Positions 6,236 to 13,323 of a DNA stretch of 16,808 bases are shown one piece after another. Below the pieces are notes generated by a model. It was not told where the DNA came from. It saw only the letters and a program-made list of their open reading frames with translations, and searched no databases. This DNA comes from Bacillota bacterium. Lineage in GTDB: Bacteria > Bacillota_I > Bacilli_A > Acholeplasmatales > UBA5453. The stretch lies in the NCBI GenBank assembly GCA_023436805.1, contig JAEZHT010000086.1, positions 1-16,808 of the forward strand, written 5' to 3'. A program made the position numbers and the translations under genes. How positions within the stretch are numbered: the first letter of the stretch is position 1; every line of letters starts with the position of its first letter.

Positions 6236-8087
6236 TAGAAAAACTGCCCCTGCGATGGGTCCGGGACATGGTAATATGGCCCGTTTCATGGGTCAAAAAC
6301 CAAAAAACTTCAAACAATCGATGAAGAAACTCATCAAACATTTGAAGCCATTTTATCGTCCAATTTTAGTTTCACTTATTTTAGCAGCAGCTTCAACTGT
6401 ATTCAATATCTTTGGTCCAAGGATGATTGGGGACATGATCAATGCTGTCAGTGATGGCGTTAGTTTATCAGGTCCAGGCAGCTTCATTGTCGATATCGAC
6501 TTTGAATTGGTCAACCGTCTTGGTTTCATCTTGATTGGCCTTTACGTGACCAGCTATATATTTAACATTTCACAATCCTTCTTGCTCACCAAAGTAACAC
6601 AACGCTTAAACCAATCACTCAGAAACGACATCTCACTTAAAATTAACCGCATGCCCCTATCCTATTTTGATTCTAGAAGCTATGGGGATGTTTTATCGGT
6701 TGTTACCAACGATATCGATACCATCAGTAATTCATTAAACCAAGCAGTCACAGCGATGATTACCTCGGTCACTTCGATGATTGGGATCCTCATCATGATG
6801 CTCACGATTTCATGGCAATTGACTTTAGTGACATTAGCGTTATTACCACTCTCTATTCTCGCGATTAAGATTATTATGGGTAACGCTCGTAAATATTTTA
6901 GAGCTCAACAACAAACCTTAGGTACACTCAATGGACACATCGAAGAGATGTACAGTGGTCACCAATTGATCAAAGTATTTAATGCCAAACAAAACATCGA
7001 AGGCGAGTTCAATACGAACAATGAAGGCCTTGAATCCAGTGCGTATAAATCCCAATTCTTATCGGGATTGATGATGCCTGTGATGGGATTCATTGGAAAC
7101 CTATCTTACATTTCCGTGGCTGTGTTTGGGGGCTATTTAGCAGCCACCAATCAACTCGCGGTGGGTTATATTTTATCGATGATTCAATACAACCGTCGTT
7201 TTACCAACCCAATGGATCAAATCGCGCAATCGCTGACACAACTTCAAAGTGCAGCAGCGGCAGCAGAACGTGTCTTTGAATTCTTAGAAGAAAAAGAAAT
7301 GGCGAATGAACAAGCCTTAGCAACTGCTGTTTCAAAACCAGCTGGCAACATCGAGTTTAAACACGTTAAGTTTGGGTATACACCTGACCGTGTCATCATT
7401 AAAGATTTCAATTTAAGCGCGAAATCTGGACAAAAAATCGCGATTGTTGGACCGACCGGTGCAGGTAAAACCACCTTGGTCAACCTTTTGATGAAATTCT
7501 ATGAAATTCAAGAAGGCGACATCGTCATCGATGGTCAATCAATCCATGATTTAAGACGTGAAGCCGTCCACCAACAATTTGGTATGGTTTTACAAGATGC
7601 ATGGTTATTTACAGGGACGATTTATGATAACTTACGCTATGGTAATCCAAAAGCCACCAAAGCAGAAGTTAAGCAAGCAGCCATCACCGCCAACATCGAC
7701 CACTTTATTGAATCATTACCTGGCGGGTATGATTATGTGATGACCGAAGAATCCGGGATTTCATCGGGTCAAAGACAGCTCTTAACGATAGCGAGAGCGA
7801 TGGTCACCAACGCACCGATGCTGATTTTAGATGAAGCTACCTCCTCAGTCGATACCCGTACTGAAATGCTCATCCAAAAAGCGATGGATACGTTGATGAG
7901 CAACCGTACCTCGTTTGTTATCGCACACCGCTTATCGACCATCAAAAACGCAGATATTATCCTCGTCATGAATGAAGGCGACGTCATTGAAAGTGGATCT
8001 CATGATGTCTTGATGCAAAAAGACGGCTTCTATGCGAAACTTTACCAATCACAATTCGACAGGAAGAATCAATATGCAACCGAATAA
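6222..8087 (+). CDS. ABC multidrug exporter half-transporter, catalytic subunit
   Basis: The 621-aa partner of the preceding subunit. A polar glycine/methionine-rich N-terminus (about 35 residues) precedes six membrane helices and the NBD. Walker A (GPTGAGKTT) is at 410-418, Walker B with the catalytic glutamate is LILDE ending at E538, and the H-loop is H569 (IAHRLSTI). The signature is altered to ISSGQ (513-517) instead of LSGGQ. In the composite dimer this places the weak signature opposite the D508/Q539 half-site of the partner, and the good signature of the partner opposite this intact Walker B. One functional and one degenerate ATP site result. The ATG at 6222 has a perfect AAGGAGGA (6206-6213) inside the previous gene. 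A longer frame from 6138 has no such site and overlaps the first subunit heavily. Confidence 0.93.
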   Translation: MQASNRKTAPAMGPGHGNMARFMGQKPKNFKQSMKKLIKHLKPFYRPILVSLILAAASTVFNIFGPRMIGDMINAVSDGVSLSGPGSFIVDIDFELVNRLGFILIGLYVTSYIFNISQSFLLTKVTQRLNQSLRNDISLKINRMPLSYFDSRSYGDVLSVVTNDIDTISNSLNQAVTAMITSVTSMIGILIMMLTISWQLTLVTLALLPLSILAIKIIMGNARKYFRAQQQTLGTLNGHIEEMYSGHQLIKVFNAKQNIEGEFNTNNEGLESSAYKSQFLSGLMMPVMGFIGNLSYISVAVFGGYLAATNQLAVGYILSMIQYNRRFTNPMDQIAQSLTQLQSAAAAAERVFEFLEEKEMANEQALATAVSKPAGNIEFKHVKFGYTPDRVIIKDFNLSAKSGQKIAIVGPTGAGKTTLVNLLMKFYEIQEGDIVIDGQSIHDLRREAVHQQFGMVLQDAWLFTGTIYDNLRYGNPKATKAEVKQAAITANIDHFIESLPGGYDYVMTEESGISSGQRQLLTIARAMVTNAPMLILDEATSSVDTRTEMLIQKAMDTLMSNRTSFVIAHRLSTIKNADIILVMNEGDVIESGSHDVLMQKDGFYAKLYQSQFDRKNQYATE

Positions 8088-8502
8088 CGATAAAGAAGTG
8101 GTCAAGTTGCCGCTCATTCTCGGCAAAATCATGAAGAAACTGCACAGTTTCGCAGACCCGATCTTAGAAAAGTATAATCTTTCAAGGATCCATGTCCACT
8201 ATTTGGTCGAGTTATCCAATTGTACCAAATCCATTTCTGCGAAGGAATTATCCGAAAAATTATCGGTCGATAAAGCCAACACATCCAGAGCCATCAACGA
8301 TTTACTCGAACGTGGTTTTGTTGAAAAAGAATCCGAAGACCAAAAATCATTCCCACTCCGTTTAACCGAACAAGGGATGCAAGTAGCGAAAGATTTAAAG
8401 GAACACAATGCCAAAGAAATGATGGCAATGTTGGCTGTTTTGAGCCCAGATGAAAAAGCTCAAATGAAGTCCATTCTAACCAAAATTTCAGATAGTATAT
8501 AG
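8074..8502 (+). CDS. MarR-family transcriptional repressor of the exporter operon
   Basis: This 142-aa protein has the length and layout of a MarR dimer-forming winged helix-turn-helix regulator. The HTH core is at about residues 53-80 (ISAKELSEKLSVDKANTSRAI), the wing follows as ESEDQKSFPLRLTEQG, and the flanking helices form the dimer interface. MarR proteins bind palindromic DNA and release it when small phenolic, lipophilic or oxidising ligands bind. It is the last gene of the exporter operon and overlaps the second ABC gene by 14 nt; AGGAAG (8061-8066) precedes its ATG. The two inverted repeats around the operon promoter are its likely sites, which gives autoregulated, ligand-inducible efflux. 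The DNA target and the ligand are inferred. Confidence 0.88.
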   Translation: MQPNNDKEVVKLPLILGKIMKKLHSFADPILEKYNLSRIHVHYLVELSNCTKSISAKELSEKLSVDKANTSRAINDLLERGFVEKESEDQKSFPLRLTEQGMQVAKDLKEHNAKEMMAMLAVLSPDEKAQMKSILTKISDSI

Positions 8503-8504
8503 AA

Positions 8505-8540
8505 AAATCGCCTTAGACACGAAGTCTAGGGCGATTTCTT
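8505..8540. terminator. Bidirectional terminator between marR and zur
   Basis: A 14-bp stem with a single T-G pair (AAATCGCC... at 8505-8518 against ...GGCGATTT at 8524-8537, loop ACGAA) is followed by CTTT. A-runs on the left and T-runs on the right let it serve both convergent operons. Confidence 0.88.
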
Positions 8541-8915
8541 TTAAGATTGAGCTTGGCAATTAGCACAGTAACCATAAACCGTTAAGTCATGGCCGGTAAT
8601 TTTAAAGTGGTGTCTTTCGGCGTCTTCATCCGCAACCCCATGGAAATGACAATCCATTTCAATCATCTTATGACATTTTAAACAAACCATATAATGTTTG
8701 TGTTCAGAAGATGCGAGTTTATAATAAGCGGTGTTATCTAAAAATGTCTTTTCAACCAAATGGTATTGTAAGAACGTATCCATGATTCGGTACACCGTCG
8801 ATAAATTCATCGAACCCAACGGCTGTTTTGCATAAATCATTTCAGCCGACAATGGGGCTTTTTGTTTTTGCATAAAGTGTAACAATTGTTGGCGTTGCTT
8901 AGTCATTTTTAACAT
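8541..8915 (-). CDS. zur: Fur-family metalloregulator, probably zinc-responsive Zur
   Basis: The 124-aa protein is a Fur superfamily repressor. The N-terminal winged helix has the recognition element MNLSTVYRIMD (about residues 36-46). The C-terminal dimer domain holds two CxxC pairs, C78/C81 and C117/C120, that form the structural zinc site, plus His72, His74, Cys89, His90 and His92 and a second His cluster (His102, His103, His109) that can build the sensing site. The family splits into Fur, PerR and Zur, and sequence alone does not fully decide. Its place as the last gene of the znuACB transcript makes Zur the natural reading. The ATG at 8915 is 1 nt past the znuB stop; a GTG at 8924 is possible but sits too close to its AAAGG. 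Autoregulation through the znuA operator is expected. Confidence 0.82.
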   Translation of the reverse strand: MLKMTKQRQQLLHFMQKQKAPLSAEMIYAKQPLGSMNLSTVYRIMDTFLQYHLVEKTFLDNTAYYKLASSEHKHYMVCLKCHKMIEMDCHFHGVADEDAERHHFKITGHDLTVYGYCANCQAQS

Positions 8916-8916
8916 A

Positions 8917-9726
8917 TCAGTCACGACCTTTCAATTTGGTGAATCCAAACAATGAAATGAACAGTAATCCATGGACAACGATGATTGTTGACCCTGCAGG
9001 TATGCCAAGTAAATGGGCCAACATGATGCCTAAAATCGATACGATCGCGTTGATAAATAACCCACGAATCACCATTTGTTTAAAGCTCTTTGAAATCATT
9101 TGAGAAGATACTGCTGGGAAAATGATGAAAGCAGAAATCAATAAAGTACCGATGGTCTTTACCCCAATCACAATGATGATGGCGGTTAAAATGGCCAATG
9201 CATAATCGTAATAAGCAATTTTAATGCCTGAAAACTTGGCGTAGTTGTCATCGAAAGTGATGGAGAATAACTTAGCGTAACCTGTGATGATGAAGATTGA
9301 GGTGAGCATTAATACGGATAACGATACCCAAATGTCCATCCATGTGGTCGAGAAGATGGATCCGACCAACATTGATTCCACCGACCGATTGAAACCACTC
9401 GAAGTAGAAATGAGGATTAAACCAATCGCGAAAGAAAACGAGGAAACCAAACCAATCGCGGTATCGCCCTCAACCAACTTGTTGCGCATCAACCATTTGA
9501 TGATGATCGCAGCAATGATGACAAAAGGAATCGCAATCCAAATCGGTTCTTTTGCAAACAATACCCCAATGATGATACCTGTAAAGCTGATGTGTGCTAA
9601 CCCATCCCCGATCAAGGATTGGTTTTTAGAGACCAAGAAACTCGATATGAATCCAGTGGATAAAGCGAGTGTCAATCCAATTAAGATGGCACGTATCATG
9701 AATGGCCATAAAAGAAAATCAAACAT
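8917..9726 (-). CDS. znuB: Zinc ABC transporter permease
   Basis: This 269-aa integral membrane protein belongs to the ABC-3 metal permease family (ZnuB, AdcB, MntB/TroC). About eight hydrophobic helices span the whole chain. Family-typical segments include the N-terminal MIRAILIGLTLALSTGFISS, LIGDGLAHISFTGI (which includes the loop contacting the ATPase), and KTIGTLLISAFIIFPA. Two copies form the channel for zinc delivered by the lipoprotein. The start at 9726 has AAGGAGGT ten bases upstream and lies inside the znuC tail; a longer frame to 9783 would read through the end of znuC and is not supported. It ends in TGA 1 nt before zur. Metal choice between zinc and manganese rests on the neighbours (His-rich ZnuA, Fur-type regulator). 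Confidence 0.9.
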   Translation of the reverse strand: MFDFLLWPFMIRAILIGLTLALSTGFISSFLVSKNQSLIGDGLAHISFTGIIIGVLFAKEPIWIAIPFVIIAAIIIKWLMRNKLVEGDTAIGLVSSFSFAIGLILISTSSGFNRSVESMLVGSIFSTTWMDIWVSLSVLMLTSIFIITGYAKLFSITFDDNYAKFSGIKIAYYDYALAILTAIIIVIGVKTIGTLLISAFIIFPAVSSQMISKSFKQMVIRGLFINAIVSILGIMLAHLLGIPAGSTIIVVHGLLFISLFGFTKLKGRD

Positions 9727-10378
9727 GGTGATGGTGACCTCCTTTTTTGTGACCCAAGAGTTGGTATTGTTCAAATGTACCAAAGAATTTGACGACTTGG
9801 TCGAGTTCTAATATTCTTGAACCGTGGCGCAATCCGTCACTCAAATCGTGGGTGACGTGGATGATGGTCATTCCCTGATCATTGAGTTTTTCAATGTAAG
9901 CATAGAAGAATTTTCTAAACTCAGGATCGAGTGCTGAGGTAGGTTCATCGAGAATCAATACGTCAGGATTGGATAGAAGTGCTCGGATGATGTACACACG
10001 TTGTTGTTCACCACCGGATAATTTACCCATCGGTTGATACATAAAATCCAACATCCCCATGTCCGATAATAGCTTCTTAATCGCTTCATCGGAAGGTTTT
10101 TTAGCATTCGATAATTTCAATACTTCATACACATTCGCAGGGATTTGGGCACTTTCAGATAAGTGTTGTGGCAAATAGCCAAAAACCACAGGGGCGATGG
10201 TAATTTTGCCCTGTGATGGTTTTTGTAAATTGGTTAATATTTTTATCAAAGTGGTTTTACCTGAACCATTGGGTCCAATGATGTTCAAGTAATCGCCTTT
10301 GTTCACATAAAAATCGATATCGGATAAAACCACGGAATTACCATATTCAACTTTTAGGTGTTCGGCAGAAATAATCAT
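9719..10378 (-). CDS. znuC: Zinc ABC transporter ATP-binding protein
   Basis: The 219-aa cytoplasmic ATPase energises zinc uptake with ZnuA and ZnuB. Walker A (GPNGSGKTT) is at residues 35-43, the Q-loop glutamine near Q71, the signature LSGGE at 120-124, Walker B LILDEP at 141-146 with E145, and the H-loop H177. All catalytic residues are intact. The last residues are GGHHHHV, a histidine tail that could bind zinc; its codons also carry the znuB ribosome-binding site and overlap the znuB start. The ATG at 10378 lies 1 nt past the znuA stop and gives a family-typical MIISAEHLKVEYG start; an ATG at 10393 is the alternative and has no clear ribosome-binding site. It ends in TGA. Confidence 0.9.
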   Translation of the reverse strand: MIISAEHLKVEYGNSVVLSDIDFYVNKGDYLNIIGPNGSGKTTLIKILTNLQKPSQGKITIAPVVFGYLPQHLSESAQIPANVYEVLKLSNAKKPSDEAIKKLLSDMGMLDFMYQPMGKLSGGEQQRVYIIRALLSNPDVLILDEPTSALDPEFRKFFYAYIEKLNDQGMTIIHVTHDLSDGLRHGSRILELDQVVKFFGTFEQYQLLGHKKGGHHHHV

Positions 10379-10379
10379 A

Positions 10380-11312
10380 TTATAAAACCCCATTTGTGAA
10401 ATTCAATTGGATGTTATTTAAATTCTCAGTCCACAATTCAACTAAAGTGGTTTTAGCCTTGAATTGGTCCTTAGAAACGTTGTGCATGCTATGGAGTGGC
10501 ATCAATACTATATCATAATTATAAGCAGATTTTAAATCGCTTTTAATCGTATTCGCAACATTCATCGTTTCAAATGGGTCATAATAAACATAGCTTACAC
10601 TTGAACTACGAATCGCTTGAATCATATCCGCAATTTGAGCTGAGGTTGGGTCTGCATCTGGGCTAAATGATTCGGTCAAACTAATGATGTTTAAATCAAA
10701 TTCCGCATTCAACGCACTGAACACGTTATGACCAATGAAATAAATGGGTTTGGTAGAAGCATCTTCAATGGATAAAAACTCAGTACGAAGCGCTTTTAAT
10801 TGATTTTTCAATACCTCAGCATTCGCTGTATAAATGGCCTCATTTTCAGGATCAATTTGGATAATACTTTGAAGGACTGCTTCAAGCATATGAATTTGTG
10901 TGTGTACCGATACCCAATAGTGGACATCGTGTTCGTGATCATGGTCGTGTTCTTCGTGCGGTTCATCTGGATGTGCTGCTTCATGGATTTCTTCAGTGAG
11001 AGCCTCTAAATCGATGGCAATGACATCACCATCGAGGATATCCAATGCCCAAGTTTCCAATTCAATCGATGTATAGATGAAAAGTTTGGCTTGGTTAATT
11101 TGAATGACTTGTTTAGACGTGGGTTCAAAATCATGGGCTTCCACACCCGGGGGAAGAATCATTGTATAGGTTAAGTCTTGATCACCAACAATGGTTCTGA
11201 CCATGTCGTATTGAGGGTATAGTGTCACTACAATATCGTAAGTTTTGGTTTGGCATGCACTGAGGATCAATGTCACGAGTAATGCTGGTAAAACAATAAA
11301 AATTTTCTTCAT
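10380..11312 (-). CDS. znuA: Zinc-binding lipoprotein, ABC transporter substrate-binding protein
   Basis: The 310-aa protein is a cluster A-I (ZnuA/AdcA/TroA) metal receptor. A type II signal peptide ends in the lipobox LSAC with Cys20 as the lipidation site, so it is anchored to the outer face of the membrane. Likely metal ligands are His60 (EAHDFEP), His131 (DVHYW), His195 (IGHNVF) and Asp219 or Asp221 (SFSPDADP). A flexible acidic His-rich loop lies at residues 110-131 with eight or so histidines, a mark of zinc rather than manganese receptors. AAAAAAGGAGT precedes the ATG. It is the first gene of the zinc operon, under a promoter overlapped by a Fur-type inverted repeat. Confidence 0.93.
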   Translation of the reverse strand: MKKIFIVLPALLVTLILSACQTKTYDIVVTLYPQYDMVRTIVGDQDLTYTMILPPGVEAHDFEPTSKQVIQINQAKLFIYTSIELETWALDILDGDVIAIDLEALTEEIHEAAHPDEPHEEHDHDHEHDVHYWVSVHTQIHMLEAVLQSIIQIDPENEAIYTANAEVLKNQLKALRTEFLSIEDASTKPIYFIGHNVFSALNAEFDLNIISLTESFSPDADPTSAQIADMIQAIRSSSVSYVYYDPFETMNVANTIKSDLKSAYNYDIVLMPLHSMHNVSKDQFKAKTTLVELWTENLNNIQLNFTNGVL

Positions 11313-11342
11313 AATAGGTAGACTCCTTTTTTCACAATACCC

Positions 11343-11371
11343 ATTATAGCACTTCTTTTTTCAATTGCAAA
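11343..11371 (-). promoter_or_regulatory. Promoter of the znuACB-zur operon
   Basis: On the minus strand a perfect TATAAT (11343-11348) with an upstream TG forms an extended -10. The -35 is poor: TTTGCA (11366-11371) at 17 nt or TTGCAA at 16 nt. It lies inside the inverted repeat, so a bound repressor would block RNA polymerase directly. Confidence 0.75.
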
Positions 11372-11384
11372 TAGTTTGCATTTG
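11362..11384. promoter_or_regulatory. Putative Zur operator
   Basis: A 23-bp inverted repeat with arms CAATTGCAAA and TTTGCATTTG around TAG pairs at nine of ten positions. Its core, TGCAAAT-A-GTTTGCA, has the 7-1-7 geometry of Fur-family boxes. An extra TTTGCA-like half-site (11381-11386) directly follows. It covers the -35 region of znuA. The protein that binds it is inferred from the zur gene in the operon. Confidence 0.65.
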
Positions 11385-11412
11385 CATTTTTCGATGAATT
11401 TATAACTTTTAT

Positions 11413-11442
11413 TTGATATGAATGGCTATATTATGATATAAT
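11413..11442 (+). promoter_or_regulatory. Promoter of the rimP-nusA-infB operon
   Basis: TTGATA (11413-11418), an 18-nt spacer and a perfect TATAAT (11437-11442) with an upstream TG (extended -10) give a strong promoter. The start point is expected near 11449, giving a leader of about 59 nt. It diverges from the zinc operon promoter. Confidence 0.82.
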
Positions 11443-11456
11443 ATGAGCCGTAAAGG

Positions 11457-11486
11457 TGAGTGGATTAGGTTCCACTCATTTTATTA
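11457..11486 (+). promoter_or_regulatory. Leader hairpin upstream of rimP
   Basis: A perfect 8-bp stem (TGAGTGGA at 11457-11464, loop TTAGGT, TCCACTCA at 11471-11478) is followed by TTTTATTA. It lies between the promoter and the rimP start, so it could be an attenuator, a processing site or a stabilising 5' hairpin. The T-tract is short for an efficient terminator. Confidence 0.55.
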
Positions 11487-11507
11487 GTCAAAAGTAGGTG
11501 AGTAAAT

Positions 11508-11948
11508 ATGGACTTAAAGAAACTCGAAATCATCATCGTCGACATTTTAAATCAACACCAATTATCCTTGTATAGTTTAAAAACAAAAAAGGAATTTGGG
11601 GAAATGATTTTAGAAATCTTGGTCGATGGAGCAGATTTATCTTCTGACCATTTAGGTCTAGTCAATGGCGCACTCAGTGCAGTGTTGACAGAGGATATAT
11701 TTGATCCAAATTATTATCTGGAAGTATCCTCACCCGGGGCTGAACGTCCACTGAGAAATGAAGCAGAAGTGGCAAAGGCCGTTGGAAAATATGTGCACAT
11801 CGAAAAACCTGAGTTAAATAGTGATGGCTATTTATTGGATTTCAAAGACGGCATCATCACTTTCCAAATCAATTTAAAAGGTAGACTAAAAAAATTAGAA
11901 ATACCTTATATAACCGTTAAATCCATGCGTTTAGCGATCAAGTTTTAG
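11508..11948 (+). CDS. rimP: Ribosome maturation factor RimP
   Basis: The 146-aa protein is the 30S assembly factor RimP, at the usual length of about 150 aa. The diagnostic segment YYLEVSSPGAERPL, at the junction of the N- and C-terminal domains, lies near residues 69-82. An N-terminal alpha/beta domain and a C-terminal SH3-like barrel (about 90-146) are expected. It helps the early steps of 16S rRNA head-domain folding and S12 binding. AGTAGGTGAG precedes the ATG. It opens the operon and is 16 nt from nusA, the standard arrangement in Firmicutes and Mollicutes. Confidence 0.93.
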   Translation: MDLKKLEIIIVDILNQHQLSLYSLKTKKEFGEMILEILVDGADLSSDHLGLVNGALSAVLTEDIFDPNYYLEVSSPGAERPLRNEAEVAKAVGKYVHIEKPELNSDGYLLDFKDGIITFQINLKGRLKKLEIPYITVKSMRLAIKF

Positions 11949-11964
11949 GAGGAATGAAACGAAA

Positions 11965-13041
11965 ATGGTAAGCAAAGAGTTTTTTAGATTATTGGAAGTC
12001 ATCGCAGAAGAACGTGGTATTTCTGTCGAACTCATTACAGATGCATTTGTTAAAGGGATGATTGTGGCATTTAAAAAGAGCAAAGGCCACACCTCATGTC
12101 GTGTTGAAATCAATCCAGAAAAGAATGAAATTTTGGTATTTGAACAACACTTGGTCGTACCAGATGAAGGGTATGATTTAGAAGCAGACCCAACATTGAA
12201 ACAAATGAAGCTCAGTGAAGCGAAACAACGCAAAAATAGAATCAAAGTCGGGGATATTTTAGAAGAATCCATCAACCCGAAAGAATTCTCTCAAACCGCT
12301 GTTGTCAACTTAAAAAACGTATTGAATCAAAACTTGAAGAACATTGAAAAAGAAAATGTCTATCAATTCTTCAAAGGCAAAGAAAAAGAAATGGTGATTG
12401 CGAAAGTCATTGGTGAAGATGAAGAATACTACCGATTAGACTTAGGCAAAGAACTCACCACGTTGTTGCCAAAAAGAGAAGCACTACCAACCGATAAGTT
12501 TGTCGTGGGTGAATCGATTAAGGTTTATATCGCCAGCGTTGAAATGAAAACCAAGGGACCTAAAGTGTTAGTTACTAGACTCGATAAGAGTTTAGTCACC
12601 AGACTATTTGAAAACCTCATCCCTGAAGTTAAATCAGGCGTGGTTGAAATCATGGGTATCGCGAGAGACCCAGGTGACAGAACCAAAGTCGGTGTCATGT
12701 CGAATGATAAGAATGTCGACGCGATTGGTGCCTGCATTGGTGAAGAATCCTCTAGAATTAGAGAAATCGTCAGAGCACTATCTGGTGAAAAAGTCGACTT
12801 ATTCTTATGGAGCACCAATGAACGCGACTTGATTGCGAATTCATTACAACCAGCAGAAGTCTTGGCCGTTACCCAAATCAACCCAATTAAACGTACCGCA
12901 TTGGCCATCGTCAAAGATGATAAATTATCACTTGCGATTGGTAAGGGTGGACAAAACGTTAAATTGGCCGTTCAAGCGATCAACTGGAAGATTGACATCA
13001 AGAGTGCATCTATGGCAGAAGCTGAAGGGATTATTTTCTAA
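11965..13041 (+). CDS. nusA: Transcription termination/antitermination factor NusA
   Basis: The 358-aa protein has the compact Gram-positive NusA form, with no C-terminal acidic repeats. In order: an RNA polymerase-binding N-terminal domain (1-130), an S1 RNA-binding domain (about 135-200), KH1 (about 225-280) and KH2 (about 300-358). NusA modulates pausing, hairpin-dependent termination and antitermination. KH2 keeps the GKGG loop (326-329). KH1 has GEES at 259-262 where the family usually has GPxG, so the GxxG motif of KH1 is lost. The rest of KH1 (SRIREIVRALSGEKVDL) is typical. AGGAGGAA lies about ten bases before the ATG. It is followed by ylxR after 12 nt. Confidence 0.95.
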   Translation: MVSKEFFRLLEVIAEERGISVELITDAFVKGMIVAFKKSKGHTSCRVEINPEKNEILVFEQHLVVPDEGYDLEADPTLKQMKLSEAKQRKNRIKVGDILEESINPKEFSQTAVVNLKNVLNQNLKNIEKENVYQFFKGKEKEMVIAKVIGEDEEYYRLDLGKELTTLLPKREALPTDKFVVGESIKVYIASVEMKTKGPKVLVTRLDKSLVTRLFENLIPEVKSGVVEIMGIARDPGDRTKVGVMSNDKNVDAIGACIGEESSRIREIVRALSGEKVDLFLWSTNERDLIANSLQPAEVLAVTQINPIKRTALAIVKDDKLSLAIGKGGQNVKLAVQAINWKIDIKSASMAEAEGIIF

Positions 13042-13053
13042 CGGAGGTTTCGC

Positions 13054-13323
13054 ATGAAAGAAAAAAAAGTACCGATGCGTACATGCGTCGTGACCAAAGA
13101 AGTCAGACCTAAGAAAGACCTCATCCGCGTGGTCGCAACCCAAGAGGGCGAAGTCTCAGTGGATGTTAAAGGCAAAGCCAATGGACGTGGGGCTTATTTG
13201 ATCCTTTCCAAAGAAGTGATTGAAAAAGCAAGAAAATCCAAGGTTTTAGATAAGAAATTAGAAGTGACTGTACCAGATGCCATTTACGATACATTGTTAT
13301 CGTTAGTTGACAGCCATGCCTAA
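13054..13323 (+). CDS. ylxR: YlxR/DUF448 RNA-binding protein (RnpM)
   Basis: This 89-aa basic protein is the YlxR family member always found between nusA and infB in Gram-positive genomes. The signature PMRTCVVT is at residues 7-14 and the GRGAYL loop at 44-49. In Bacillus the homologue has been renamed RnpM, a modulator of RNase P; that role is carried over by family membership only. GGAGG lies eight bases before the ATG. The C-terminus overlaps ylxQ by 8 nt, so the two are probably translationally coupled. Confidence 0.9.
   Translation: MKEKKVPMRTCVVTKEVRPKKDLIRVVATQEGEVSVDVKGKANGRGAYLILSKEVIEKARKSKVLDKKLEVTVPDAIYDTLLSLVDSHA

Noticed and set aside
9284..9811. 175-aa open frame on the plus strand opposite znuB and the end of znuC
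   Set aside because: It is fully antisense to well-supported membrane and ATPase genes, has no convincing ribosome-binding site, and its composition mirrors the codons of znuB.
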